Source: Candidatus Stygibacter frigidus
GTDB lineage: Bacteria; Cloacimonadota; Cloacimonadia; Cloacimonadales; TCS61
Assembly: GCA_030765325.1 (NCBI GenBank)
Contig: JAVCCT010000383.1
Location: forward strand, 1-8,024
DNA: 8,024 nucleotides
Reading direction: 5' to 3'
Shown: positions 1-6,812 of the stretch, in pieces
Numbering within the stretch: position 1 is the stretch's first letter
Layout of the letters: each line of letters opens with the position of its first letter
The notes under the pieces: model-generated
Database searches by the model: none
Told to the model about the DNA's origin: nothing
What the model saw: only the letters and a program-made list of their open reading frames with translations
Position numbers and translations under genes: made by a program

Positions 1-6
1 ATAAAA

Positions 7-62
7 CCCCAGGTAGTCGCTCCGCTCCAACCTGGGGCTACAAATAAATATCACCTACGGTG
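7..62. repeat. Two-hairpin intergenic palindromic repeat
   Basis: CCCCAGGT (7-14) pairs perfectly with ACCTGGGG (30-37) around a 15-nt loop. A second small hairpin, CACC (52-55) with GGTG (59-62) around TAC, follows after an AT-rich linker. No reading frame explains the stretch. The pattern (CCCAGG/CCTGGG arms with a CGCTCCGCTCC-type loop, then CTA and a second hairpin) resembles, from memory, short palindromic repeats scattered between genes in Bacteroidetes, Planctomycetes and related genomes. Without a poly-T tail after the first stem it does not look like a plain terminator. Confidence 0.55.
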
Positions 63-124
63 AAAATCTTCAAAATATATTGAACAGTCTCATATCTGCC
101 CTCTTTTGTTTTATCATTATTAGA

Positions 125-152
125 TTGACAGTATTCATAAGATAATTAGATA
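125..152 (+). promoter_or_regulatory. Possible promoter for the membrane operon
   Basis: A perfect TTGACA (-35 type) lies at 125-130. With a 16-nt spacer the -10 position would be TAGATA (147-152), a poor match to TATAAT. The placement, about 30 nt upstream of the first start codon, is sensible, but the weak -10 box makes this a tentative call. Confidence 0.25.
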
Positions 153-169
153 AACAAACAAAGAAATAT

Positions 170-174
170 GGGAG
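170..174 (+). promoter_or_regulatory. Ribosome binding site choosing the start at 180
   Basis: GGGAG lies 5 nt before the ATG at 180. The in-frame ATG at 168 overlaps this site and has no comparable purine-rich site of its own. The start at 180 also places the Lys/Arg-containing signal sequence directly at the N-terminus. Confidence 0.6.
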
Positions 175-179
175 TTTAT

Positions 180-1259
180 ATGAGAAAAACTTTGTTTTAC
201 TTAATACTATTTGCCCTCACGTCTCTCCTGGCAGTATCTCCGGAATTAATTATTTCCGATATACCTAATGATGATGGTACTGGGTTAAAAATTATTTGGA
301 ATATAGCCGATGAGAGTGTGGAAAAAGTGATGATCTGGCGAGGAGAAGAACTAATAATATATAGTGATTCTCTTAATGGAGAGTTTAATGATAGAAATCT
401 GGTAGCGGGTGATGAATATGAATATAGAATGGATTTATATCCAGGTAAGCAAACAGCAGCTACTATCATTATTTCTCCAAAGCCAGAATATTTCAACACA
501 GATAAAATCACATTGCTGATCTTTCTGATTTTAGTATCTGGTGCAATTATCTACTATATAATATCTGCCAGAACTGGAAAAGAACTATACATCAGGAAAA
601 TCTCTGGTTTGGAATCAATTGATGAAGCGGTGGGTAGGGCTACAGAGATGGGACGACCAGTATTATTCGTACCGGGCATAAATGACATAGATGATATGCA
701 AACTATTGCCGGGCTTACAATATTAAGAAAAGTTGCTGAGCGCGCAGCAGAATATGATACGCGTATAATCGTACCTGTTGCCAGATCAATGGTATTAAGT
801 ACCGCCCGGGAAGTGGTTCGAACTGCCTATATGCAAGTTGGCAAACCAGATGCGTATAATGAGGATAGCGTTTTTTATCTTACAGATGATCAGTTTGGCT
901 ACGTTTCAGGAGTAGATGGAATAATTGTGAGAGAAAAGCCGGCAGCTAATTTCCTGTTAGGATCGTTTTATGCTGAGTCATTGATATTAGCAGAAACGGG
1001 ATTTTCTTCGGGAGCTATCCAGGTTGCGGGAACGGCAATGCCTTCGCAATTACCTTTCTTCGTCGCTGCCTGTGATTATACTCTAATTGGTGAAGAATTA
1101 TTTGCTGCCAGCGCTTATCTTTCGCGTGATCCTCAGCAGCTTGGCAGCCTAAAAGGGCAGGATTTTGGAAAAGCTGTATTTGTAGTAGTTTTGGTAGTGG
1201 GTATCATACTGGAAATTTTGAATATTCACATAATAAAAGACTATCTGATTATCCACTAA
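180..1259 (+). CDS. DUF6754-like membrane-anchored protein, first gene of a membrane module
   Basis: The protein has 359 residues with the start at 180; an ATG at 168 would add four. Residues 1-19 are a signal peptide or first membrane segment. Residues about 25-100 form a beta-rich, fibronectin-III-like domain (Trp-Arg near 53-54, a late GDEYEYR strand). A membrane segment spans about 109-129. A soluble alpha/beta domain follows at about 133-330, and a last hydrophobic helix lies at 331-349. The soluble domain carries GRPVLFVPG, EKPAANF, FYAESLILAETG, ACDYTLIGEELFAASAY and LGSLKGQDFGK, which I recognise from memory as the DUF6754 family, whose function is unknown. Charge around the second helix predicts the fibronectin-like part outside and the DUF6754 part in the cytoplasm. 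The stop codon sits next to the ribosome binding site of the next gene, so the two are cotranscribed. Confidence is good for the gene and fair for the family. Confidence 0.8.
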   Translation: MRKTLFYLILFALTSLLAVSPELIISDIPNDDGTGLKIIWNIADESVEKVMIWRGEELIIYSDSLNGEFNDRNLVAGDEYEYRMDLYPGKQTAATIIISPKPEYFNTDKITLLIFLILVSGAIIYYIISARTGKELYIRKISGLESIDEAVGRATEMGRPVLFVPGINDIDDMQTIAGLTILRKVAERAAEYDTRIIVPVARSMVLSTAREVVRTAYMQVGKPDAYNEDSVFYLTDDQFGYVSGVDGIIVREKPAANFLLGSFYAESLILAETGFSSGAIQVAGTAMPSQLPFFVAACDYTLIGEELFAASAYLSRDPQQLGSLKGQDFGKAVFVVVLVVGIILEILNIHIIKDYLIIH

Positions 1260-1269
1260 AGGAGAGAAC

Positions 1270-1962
1270 ATGAAGATAAAAATACCATTATTAATAACTT
1301 TTATTACAGGATTGATAATAATTGTATCAGAATTTATCCCTGCTCAGCCCTTCCCAAAAATTAGTACTGATCTGGAAACATGGGTGATGGTGATAGCTGG
1401 ATTTGCCATGCTGCTGGGATTACTGAGTCTATTTAAAGTAAATATTCTAAAAATAAAATTCAAAGTTCCCAACTGGCAATATTCCATTATCACACTTGCA
1501 AGTTGCGCAATAATGATTGCCCTGGGTTTATTATGGGGAACTGATAAGCAAGTGGGAATCCTTGGTCATGGAGAAGGTATTCAAAATGTTCTGGGGGTGA
1601 AACCATTCGATTATTTATTTAATAATATCTATCAGCATCTTGCTGCCACGATGTTTGCTCTGCTGGCATTTTTCATTGCCTCAGCGGCATATAGAGCATT
1701 CATTGGCAGAACAGCAGAAAGTAGACTTCTTTTGATTGCTGCTATTATTGTTATGCTGGGTAGAACAAGTCTGGGAAGCTGGTTGACAGGTTTTTTACCT
1801 GATGGTTCCTTTTTTCATTTGCCTAATCTGGCGGGATTTATCATGAAATATCCTAATACAGCAGGGCAGAGAGCTATCATGATTGGTTCAGGACTGGGAG
1901 TGATCGGCTCCAGTTTAAGGATACTACTGGGCATTGAAAGAATGTGGCTGGGAGGTAAATAA
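1270..1962 (+). CDS. Polytopic membrane protein of the DUF6754 module
   Basis: This is a 230-residue integral membrane protein of unknown function. About six hydrophobic segments are visible, at roughly residues 4-22, 36-56, 69-90, 122-145, 151-171 and 201-221. A longer polar loop (about 91-121, GTDKQVGILGHGEGIQ) lies between the third and fourth, and another (172-200) before the last. I see no transporter or enzyme signature. Translation starts 10 nt after the preceding stop, with AAAGGAGAG as ribosome binding site. The end overlaps the next start by one base (TAATG), and the last codons supply that gene's GGAGG. This coupling suggests that its product is a subunit partner of its neighbours. 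Confidence 0.8.
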   Translation: MKIKIPLLITFITGLIIIVSEFIPAQPFPKISTDLETWVMVIAGFAMLLGLLSLFKVNILKIKFKVPNWQYSIITLASCAIMIALGLLWGTDKQVGILGHGEGIQNVLGVKPFDYLFNNIYQHLAATMFALLAFFIASAAYRAFIGRTAESRLLLIAAIIVMLGRTSLGSWLTGFLPDGSFFHLPNLAGFIMKYPNTAGQRAIMIGSGLGVIGSSLRILLGIERMWLGGK

Positions 1963-2804
1963 TGTCAAAAATAAGAGAACCTCTTGATAGAAGAATAATT
2001 TTCCTTCTGGTATTTATAGGAGTTGCTTTACCTATCATGATCAAAGTTGGATTACCAATTGAGACTACAGAAAATGTAGAAATGGTTTATGACCTGGTAG
2101 AAAGCACCCCGGCAGGATCACCAGTATTGATTTCATTTGATTATGATCCATCTACGAAGCCGGAGATACATCCCCAGGCAATAGCTGTGATCAAACACGC
2201 TTTAAAGAAAAAGCAAAAGATAATTTGCATGGCACTGTGGCCCATGGGTGTGAAGATGTGTGAACAGATATTTAATACTTTGGAAGAAGAAGGGATTAAG
2301 CCTGTTTACGGCACAGATTGGGTAAATATGGGCTACAAATCTGGTGGAGCAATCAGCTTAAAAGCAATCGGAGCGGATTTCAGAAAAGTATTCACACAGG
2401 ATACAAATGGCACTCTTGTAGATGATATTCCTGCCCTGCATGGAGTCAGAAGCTTGCAGGATTTTAAATATGTCATGTCATTTTCTGCTGGAGTACCCGG
2501 CATTAAGGAGTGGGTGCAGGTGGGTCATGATATGTATAATGTCCCTGTTTCCGGTGGAGTTACGGCAGTTTCTGCCCCTTCCATTCTTCCTTACGTAAAT
2601 GAGCAGCAGCAACTGACGGGTTTATTAGGTGGTATGAAAGGAGCGGCTGAATATGAATTTATGATCGGGGTACCTGGCACTGCAACTCAGGGTATGGACG
2701 CTCAAAGTTTTGCGCATCTGATAATAATAATTCTGATCATAATCGGAAATATAAATTATTTCTATAATAAAAAGATATTGGCATTAGAGGAGGCACAAAA
2801 ATGA
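1962..2804 (+). CDS. Membrane-tethered alpha/beta domain protein of the DUF6754 module
   Basis: The protein has 280 residues: one helix near the N-terminus (12-30), a soluble region (about 35-245) and one helix at the C-terminus (250-268). The soluble part alternates strand and helix (PVLISFDYD at 54-62, KIICMALWPMG at 86-96, KPVYGTDWVNMGYKSGG at 113-129), as in a Rossmann-like fold. It has Gly-rich stretches near 196-204 and 219-241. Basic residues outside both helices (Lys3, Arg5, Arg10, Arg11; Lys270-271) predict both termini in the cytoplasm and the domain outside. I know no function for it. The segment from SGGVTAV to the last helix follows the same pattern as the end of the first gene's domain. 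GGAGG lies 6 nt before the start, and the end overlaps the next gene by ATGA. Confidence 0.8.
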   Translation: MSKIREPLDRRIIFLLVFIGVALPIMIKVGLPIETTENVEMVYDLVESTPAGSPVLISFDYDPSTKPEIHPQAIAVIKHALKKKQKIICMALWPMGVKMCEQIFNTLEEEGIKPVYGTDWVNMGYKSGGAISLKAIGADFRKVFTQDTNGTLVDDIPALHGVRSLQDFKYVMSFSAGVPGIKEWVQVGHDMYNVPVSGGVTAVSAPSILPYVNEQQQLTGLLGGMKGAAEYEFMIGVPGTATQGMDAQSFAHLIIIILIIIGNINYFYNKKILALEEAQK

Positions 2805-3442
2805 TAAGTTTCTTTGAAACACTTGGCGTCTGGTTAGGGGCTTTAATGACATTTGCCATTTTTAGTTTTCTCTACAAAGATAATCCATTTTATAAAGTAG
2901 CTGAGCAGATATTTGTGGGTCTTTCAGCTGGATACTGGTTTGTATATACTATTTATAATATAGTGCTTCCAAATCTAATAATTCCATTAAAAACGGATTT
3001 CAGTGCTAACTTTCTCCTGATTGTACCTGGGATACTGGGAATATTTATGTTGATGCGCATAATTCCCCAAACGGAGTGGTTATCAAGATTTCCCATGGCA
3101 CTGATGATAGGTTCTTCTGCTGGTCTGGGAATGCTGACATATACCAAAAGTGACATTATCAAACAGTTAACTGCTACAATGATGAATCCCTTTGATGGGG
3201 GGGACTGGATCGTAATACTTGGTCAAACTCTGTTAATTTTGGGAACAATTACTGGCGTGATCTATTTCTTCTTTTCGGCTCGGCATAAGGGATTTATTGG
3301 GGTGTTATCTCGGATAGGAATTTATTTTCTCATGGTTTCTTTTGGTGGTGCTTTTGGTTATACTGCCATGGCAAGAATATCACTTTTGATTGGCAGATTG
3401 CAATTTCTTCTGGGAGACTGGCTGGGACTGATCCATCCGTAA
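2801..3442 (+). CDS. Polytopic membrane protein, last gene of the DUF6754 module
   Basis: The protein has 213 residues and about six hydrophobic segments (roughly 5-24, 37-55, 67-85, 97-114, 135-158 and 168-187). The short polar loop KDNPFYKVAEQIF (26-38) after the first segment is its most distinctive motif. No family assignment can be supported. The start overlaps the previous gene by 4 nt (ATGA), with AGAGGAGG at 2786-2793 seven bases upstream, so translation is likely coupled. The gene ends just before a strong hairpin terminator, so the operon appears to consist of these four genes. The likely role is a membrane subunit of a complex with the three upstream products. Confidence 0.8.
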   Translation: MISFFETLGVWLGALMTFAIFSFLYKDNPFYKVAEQIFVGLSAGYWFVYTIYNIVLPNLIIPLKTDFSANFLLIVPGILGIFMLMRIIPQTEWLSRFPMALMIGSSAGLGMLTYTKSDIIKQLTATMMNPFDGGDWIVILGQTLLILGTITGVIYFFFSARHKGFIGVLSRIGIYFLMVSFGGAFGYTAMARISLLIGRLQFLLGDWLGLIHP

Positions 3443-3450
3443 TAAAAAAA

Positions 3451-3492
3451 TGCACCGCTTGCAATTGCGAGCGGTGCAATGTTTCTTTTTTT
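3451..3492. terminator. Bidirectional intrinsic terminator between convergent genes
   Basis: TGCACCGCTTGC (3451-3462) pairs with GCGAGCGGTGCA (3467-3478) over 12 bp with one G-T wobble and an AATT loop. Downstream on the plus strand lies TTTC followed by seven T (3482-3492). Upstream lie seven A (3444-3450), which become the U tract for minus-strand transcription. It therefore serves both the membrane operon and the convergent LruC gene, which ends at 3502. Confidence 0.85.
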
Positions 3493-3501
3493 AAATTTTA
3501 T

Positions 3502-4791
3502 CTAATCAAACAGATCATCTACCTGATCAACAAAATCATATACTTTTTCGGGAACAGGATTTAAATACCAGTTAGTATAATTTTCACCTCCGCTATTTAC
3601 CCAGTCAGCAAAAGTGGGATAAGCATCAATAATAGAAATTCTTTCCAGAGGATGATTAAACATATTAGGCATGTGCAATCCCCAGGGCAGATTAGCGGCA
3701 GTTTTGTAATATCTATTTGAAGCAGGATCAGAGGTATCATTTTGAGTGCCAAACCAGTCAGTATCTACAGTATTTGAAGGCAGGTAATCAGCAAAGTGAA
3801 TTTCTCTGCCGGCGATTTGATCAACTATCAGATAGGGGTTATAAGGTGGATAGTCAGCTATAGTCGGATTATCAGGGAAATCTGAGTCTTCCAGGATTAC
3901 ATGTATCTGTTGGAAATAGATTGGATCAGTAAAGGGTTCATCTTCTTCAGTATTATGAAAAGTAGGTTCATCAGGCATGAAGGCATGTCCTTCTTCAAAT
4001 ATCTGCAGTATGATATTTGCATTTTCACCTTCATCATAATAGGCATCAAATTGCTCCTCTGCATATGGATAATCATAGTAAACCACTCCGCCATCATTAT
4101 AGGGTAATTTTATATAAAAGCCATTATTATATCCAGCACCATCGACAGAATAATAGAGATTTAAATAAATGTGCCGAGTATCACTCCAGCGATTTGTACA
4201 TTCATAAATGTAATAATTCAGGATCACATCATTAAAATCATAATCACCCTCAGCCGGCCAGCGGTCTTCATAAGCGATAGTTCCATAAGTTCTGCAGCGC
4301 AGAGTATCCTGAGTGGGATATTCGATCATATAGCAAATTTCAGGATCGAAGGGGAAGTCATCAAATTCGTCATCCACACCATCGCCATCGCTATCAATTC
4401 TCTCTCCGCGGTCAATTTGGGGATTAAGGAATGAAAGATACAAACAATCGGATGAGGGTGAAACATTGCGGTGAAGCACTTCACCTTTGAAAGTAAAATA
4501 AAGTGAACTGATATCAGATGACAATAATATTGAGCGATCAAATCCATCGTTTTCTGAATCAAGATATCCTTTATAGACTTCAGCACCATTTTGCTGGGTT
4601 ATAACCACAGTTCCGGATACTGAGCTGTTAGCTATAACATGTAATAGATGGGTTGTCTCAAAATTGAATCCATCCGGTACATTTAAATCATGAATATCGC
4701 CCACAACGACATTATCATCTGTGGAAGAGCAGCCATTAAACAGCACCAGAGTAATCGCAGATAACAAAACTAAAAATAAAATTCTTTTCAT
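3502..4791 (-). CDS. LruC-domain (DUF4842-like) surface lipoprotein
   Basis: The protein has 429 residues from the ATG at 4791; an in-frame ATG at 4833 would add 14 residues but lacks the ribosome binding site seen here. Residues 1-20 are a lipoprotein signal with basic Lys2-Arg3, a hydrophobic core and the lipobox LFNG-Cys21. Residues about 25-110 look like a beta-sandwich that includes VSGTVVI and AEVYKGYLDS. An Asp-rich calcium-binding-like repeat, DSDGDGVDDEFDDFPFDPE, lies at 133-151. WPAEGDYDFNDVILNY (178-193) is the hallmark opening of the LruC domain, named after a Leptospira lipoprotein; the domain continues to the C-terminus. The protein is strongly acidic. The usual location would be the outer membrane or cell surface, with a binding or adhesive role inferred only from the family. 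The gene stands alone, convergent with the membrane operon. Confidence 0.8.
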   Translation of the reverse strand: MKRILFLVLLSAITLVLFNGCSSTDDNVVVGDIHDLNVPDGFNFETTHLLHVIANSSVSGTVVITQQNGAEVYKGYLDSENDGFDRSILLSSDISSLYFTFKGEVLHRNVSPSSDCLYLSFLNPQIDRGERIDSDGDGVDDEFDDFPFDPEICYMIEYPTQDTLRCRTYGTIAYEDRWPAEGDYDFNDVILNYYIYECTNRWSDTRHIYLNLYYSVDGAGYNNGFYIKLPYNDGGVVYYDYPYAEEQFDAYYDEGENANIILQIFEEGHAFMPDEPTFHNTEEDEPFTDPIYFQQIHVILEDSDFPDNPTIADYPPYNPYLIVDQIAGREIHFADYLPSNTVDTDWFGTQNDTSDPASNRYYKTAANLPWGLHMPNMFNHPLERISIIDAYPTFADWVNSGGENYTNWYLNPVPEKVYDFVDQVDDLFD

Positions 4792-4798
4792 AATATAA

Positions 4799-4803
4799 CT
4801 CCC
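4799..4803 (-). promoter_or_regulatory. Ribosome binding site choosing the lipoprotein start
   Basis: Read on the minus strand, GGGAG precedes the ATG at 4791 by 7 nt. The upstream in-frame ATG at 4833 would translate through this site and put 14 mostly polar residues before the signal peptide, so the start at 4791 is preferred. Confidence 0.65.
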
Positions 4804-5022
4804 TTTTTTTATTTTTCTAAAGATTACAAACAAATATAATGCAATATATATGCCAAACAGAAAATAAAATCATGAGAATAGGTAAAGGATAATATTTTCA
4901 GGAAGTTAGCTGGAAATAATAAATTGCCTGTAAATTTGGAAATATTGGAAGATTTTCTATGTTGACTGATACTGGGCATTTTTTCATCTTAATACCCGAA
5001 AATGTACAATCACTAATAACCC

Positions 5023-5170
5023 AACTCCAGCTTGGCTGGGTAGCAGGTATTCCAAGATAAGTCAGGACTTCTGTACTGTACTCGGGGCAGGAGTTCTGGA
5101 CGACCGTGGGTGAGAACTGATCGCCAGAAGTCTTGTCCGGAATACCGTTCAAAACTCCTGCTTGGCGGGG
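5023..5170. repeat. Mosaic repeat with interleaved direct and inverted copies
   Basis: Several relationships are visible. AACTCC-GCTTGGC-GGG occurs at 5023-5040 and 5153-5170 as a direct repeat (16 of 18 bases). GGTATTCC (5046-5053) is the exact inverse of GGAATACC (5139-5146). CAGGACTTCTG (5063-5073) is inverse to CAGAAGTCTTG (5125-5135) with one mismatch. GCAGGAGTTCTGGACG (5087-5102) is inverse to CGTTCAAAACTCCTGC (5146-5161), 14 of 16 bases. CAGGACTTCTG and CAGGAGTTCTG are also near copies of each other. Open frames cross the region on both strands, but they are best explained by the repeat itself. It is probably a palindromic intergenic element, possibly two copies joined or nested. Confidence 0.7.
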
Positions 5171-5202
5171 GGATTGTGTTACCAGATTATCTTTGGTCTG
5201 GA

Positions 5203-5790
5203 TTAAAATATCTTTATATTAAGCTGATTACAGACGTTAATTACTTGTTCTCCAGCATCCTGACAGGTTTTTCCCAGGCTGATAAATCCGTGATGGCGCA
5301 GTAGAAGGAACTTTTCTTTTCCCAGAATTTCCAGTACATCGTTAACCAGTTTTATGCTGCCATAATCCGCAGCTTCGGAGGTGATGGGGATACCCAGTTT
5401 TGCAAAGTTATCTTCAAAAACGGGGTAATGTCCATGAAATATAGCTATAATTTCTGGACGTGCTTTATATATAGCTGCATGTAGAAGAGTTTCTGAGGAC
5501 GGCAGACAGTAGCCTTCTGCCCAGACTGTTAGATCATCTAAGCTGATTTTATTCACTTTCACAATCTGGTCTGGTTTAAGGTCAGCCAGGTTTGCTCCTG
5601 ATGCTGTGATCAAAAAACTATCAGCATCACGGCAGCTCAGATTTCCGCCATAGCCGCCGGGGATAGCTGGGGCACAATTATTTCTGGCAAATAAAGCTGC
5701 CCAGTATTGCAATTCTTCTATAAAATCACTAATTACTTCTTTTTCAACTAACTCTGTCTGGAACTTTGTGCCTTGATATTCATTTCCCAT
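5203..5790 (-). CDS. Class II aldolase/adducin family protein (MtnB-like or MTRu-1-P aldolase-like)
   Basis: The protein has 195 residues, a usual length for single-domain class II aldolases. Signatures in order are GGNLSCR (48-54, phosphate-binding type), ITASGANLADLKPDQIV (61-77), SSE with Glu100 (the usual acid/base position), HGH with zinc ligands His119 and His121, and RHHG with the third ligand, probably His167. The metal site is therefore complete. Directly downstream of mtnA, two activities are plausible. One is MtnB, which dehydrates methylthioribulose-1-phosphate in methionine salvage. The other is an aldolase (Ald2/DrdA type) that splits methylthioribulose- or deoxyribulose-1-phosphate into dihydroxyacetone phosphate and an aldehyde. 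Motifs alone do not separate these. The start at 5790 is the only ATG in the frame and overlaps mtnA by 43 nt. AAGGA lies 11 nt upstream, rather far. It is the last gene of the operon. Confidence 0.8.
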   Translation of the reverse strand: MGNEYQGTKFQTELVEKEVISDFIEELQYWAALFARNNCAPAIPGGYGGNLSCRDADSFLITASGANLADLKPDQIVKVNKISLDDLTVWAEGYCLPSSETLLHAAIYKARPEIIAIFHGHYPVFEDNFAKLGIPITSEAADYGSIKLVNDVLEILGKEKFLLLRHHGFISLGKTCQDAGEQVINVCNQLNIKIF

Positions 5791-6809
5791 AATTTATAAA
5801 AATCCTTAATAGTAAATATTCCTGCTGGAGTGATATATCCTGTGATATATTTGGCAGGTGTGATATCAAATGCCGGATTATAAGCAGTACTTAAGCCTGA
5901 GCTAAGCGCTAAATTATTAAATTTGAGTACTTCATCGGGAGAGCGTTCCTCGATCGGGATATCTTGCCCAGAACTCAATTCTCTGTCAAAAGTTGAAAAA
6001 GGGGCAGCAATATAAAACGGAACTCCATTTTCCTTTGCCAGAACGGCTTTGGAATAAGTACCGATTTTATTGGCAATATCACCATTTGCTGCAATGCGAT
6101 CAGCACCAGTGATCACAAGATCAATTTTTCCCTGCTGCATATAATATCCGGCAGCATTATCAGCAATAATGGCATGATCAATTCCCTCCTGGGCAAGTTC
6201 CCAGGCAGTAAGGCGCATTCCCTGGCAGCGGGGTCGGGTTTCATCTACATACACAAATATTTTCTTTCCGCAATAATGTGCTTCCCGCATGGGTGCCAGA
6301 GCTGTGCCATGATCGACAGTTGCCAGCGCGCCGGCATTGCAGTGAGTGAGTATTCTGCATCCATCAGCAATCAGTTGATTGCCATATTTTCCAATTGATT
6401 TACATTCCAGGACGCTGTTTTCCACAAAAATATTTGCAGCTTGCAGGGCTGCAGTTTTTATTACATTCGGATCACTTTCATTTTCAATTGACCATTTTAC
6501 TGCGTCCAATCCATTCTTTAGGTCAACCGCTGTGGGGCGGCTGGCAAGCAGCAGTTCATAATATTGGATGATATTCTCAGAGAGCTGGGAATCTATTGAT
6601 CTATATATTGCCAGAGCATATCCCAGGGCGGCTACTGCTCCAATTGCTGGTGCACCTCTGATCTTCATTTTTTGGATAGCAGCAAATACATGATTGATAT
6701 TTTCCAGTTCAATTATTTTAAAATTATAGGGTAGTTCATTCTGGTCTATGATGAAAAGTTTTCCTTCATCCAGCCATACAGTACGGTAATTCTTACCTTG
6801 ATATAGCAT
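5748..6809 (-). CDS. mtnA: S-methyl-5-thioribose-1-phosphate isomerase
   Basis: The protein has 353 residues, full length for MtnA, a cytosolic enzyme of the eIF2B-alpha/MtnA fold. It converts methylthioribose-1-phosphate to methylthioribulose-1-phosphate. Motifs in order are KIRGAPAIGA (49-58), RPTAVDLKNGLDAV (91-104), ILTHCNAGALAT (153-164) with the catalytic Cys157, DETRPRCQGMRLTAWEL (189-205), DNAA (217-220) and GADRIAANGD (235-244) with the catalytic Asp237, then NKIGTYSKA. These are the hallmark residues of true MtnA rather than of eIF2B regulatory subunits. Related isomerases acting on 5-deoxyribose-1-phosphate look similar, so the natural substrate could be either. The start is 3 nt after the upstream stop, with AGGA seven bases before it. 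The last 14 codons overlap the aldolase gene, giving a C-terminal tail rich in Ser and Gln. Confidence 0.92.
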   Translation of the reverse strand: MLYQGKNYRTVWLDEGKLFIIDQNELPYNFKIIELENINHVFAAIQKMKIRGAPAIGAVAALGYALAIYRSIDSQLSENIIQYYELLLASRPTAVDLKNGLDAVKWSIENESDPNVIKTAALQAANIFVENSVLECKSIGKYGNQLIADGCRILTHCNAGALATVDHGTALAPMREAHYCGKKIFVYVDETRPRCQGMRLTAWELAQEGIDHAIIADNAAGYYMQQGKIDLVITGADRIAANGDIANKIGTYSKAVLAKENGVPFYIAAPFSTFDRELSSGQDIPIEERSPDEVLKFNNLALSSGLSTAYNPAFDITPAKYITGYITPAGIFTIKDFYKLWEMNIKAQSSRQS

Positions 6810-6812
6810 TCA

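Larger units (their letters stand above)
4792..5202. other. Non-coding stretch between lipoprotein gene and aldolase gene
   Basis: No supported gene lies in these 411 bases. The part next to the lipoprotein gene (4792-4915) is very AT-rich and should hold its promoter. On the minus strand it contains TTTGGCA and TATATTTG, which only loosely fit a Bacteroidetes-type promoter (15-nt gap, shorter than usual). The part from about 5020 to 5170 is a mosaic of repeats, listed separately. I see no clear terminator for the aldolase operon. Confidence 0.6.

Noticed and set aside
3897..4589. Several 66-87 residue open frames inside the lipoprotein gene on both strands
   Set aside because: The LruC frame has a signal peptide, ribosome binding site and family motifs; the others are overlapping shadows.
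4898..5152. 84-residue minus-strand open frame in the repeat region
   Set aside because: It lies across the mosaic repeat, has no clear ribosome binding site, and shares a SCPEY string with the plus-strand frame, as expected when palindromic DNA is translated in both directions.
5182..5201. Small hairpin CCAGA/TCTGG just after the aldolase gene as a terminator
   Set aside because: A five-base stem with a 10-nt loop and no U tract in the right direction is too weak to call.
5110..5304. 64-residue plus-strand open frame
   Set aside because: It overlaps the repeat and then the end of the aldolase gene in antisense; its composition is not protein-like beyond the repeat.
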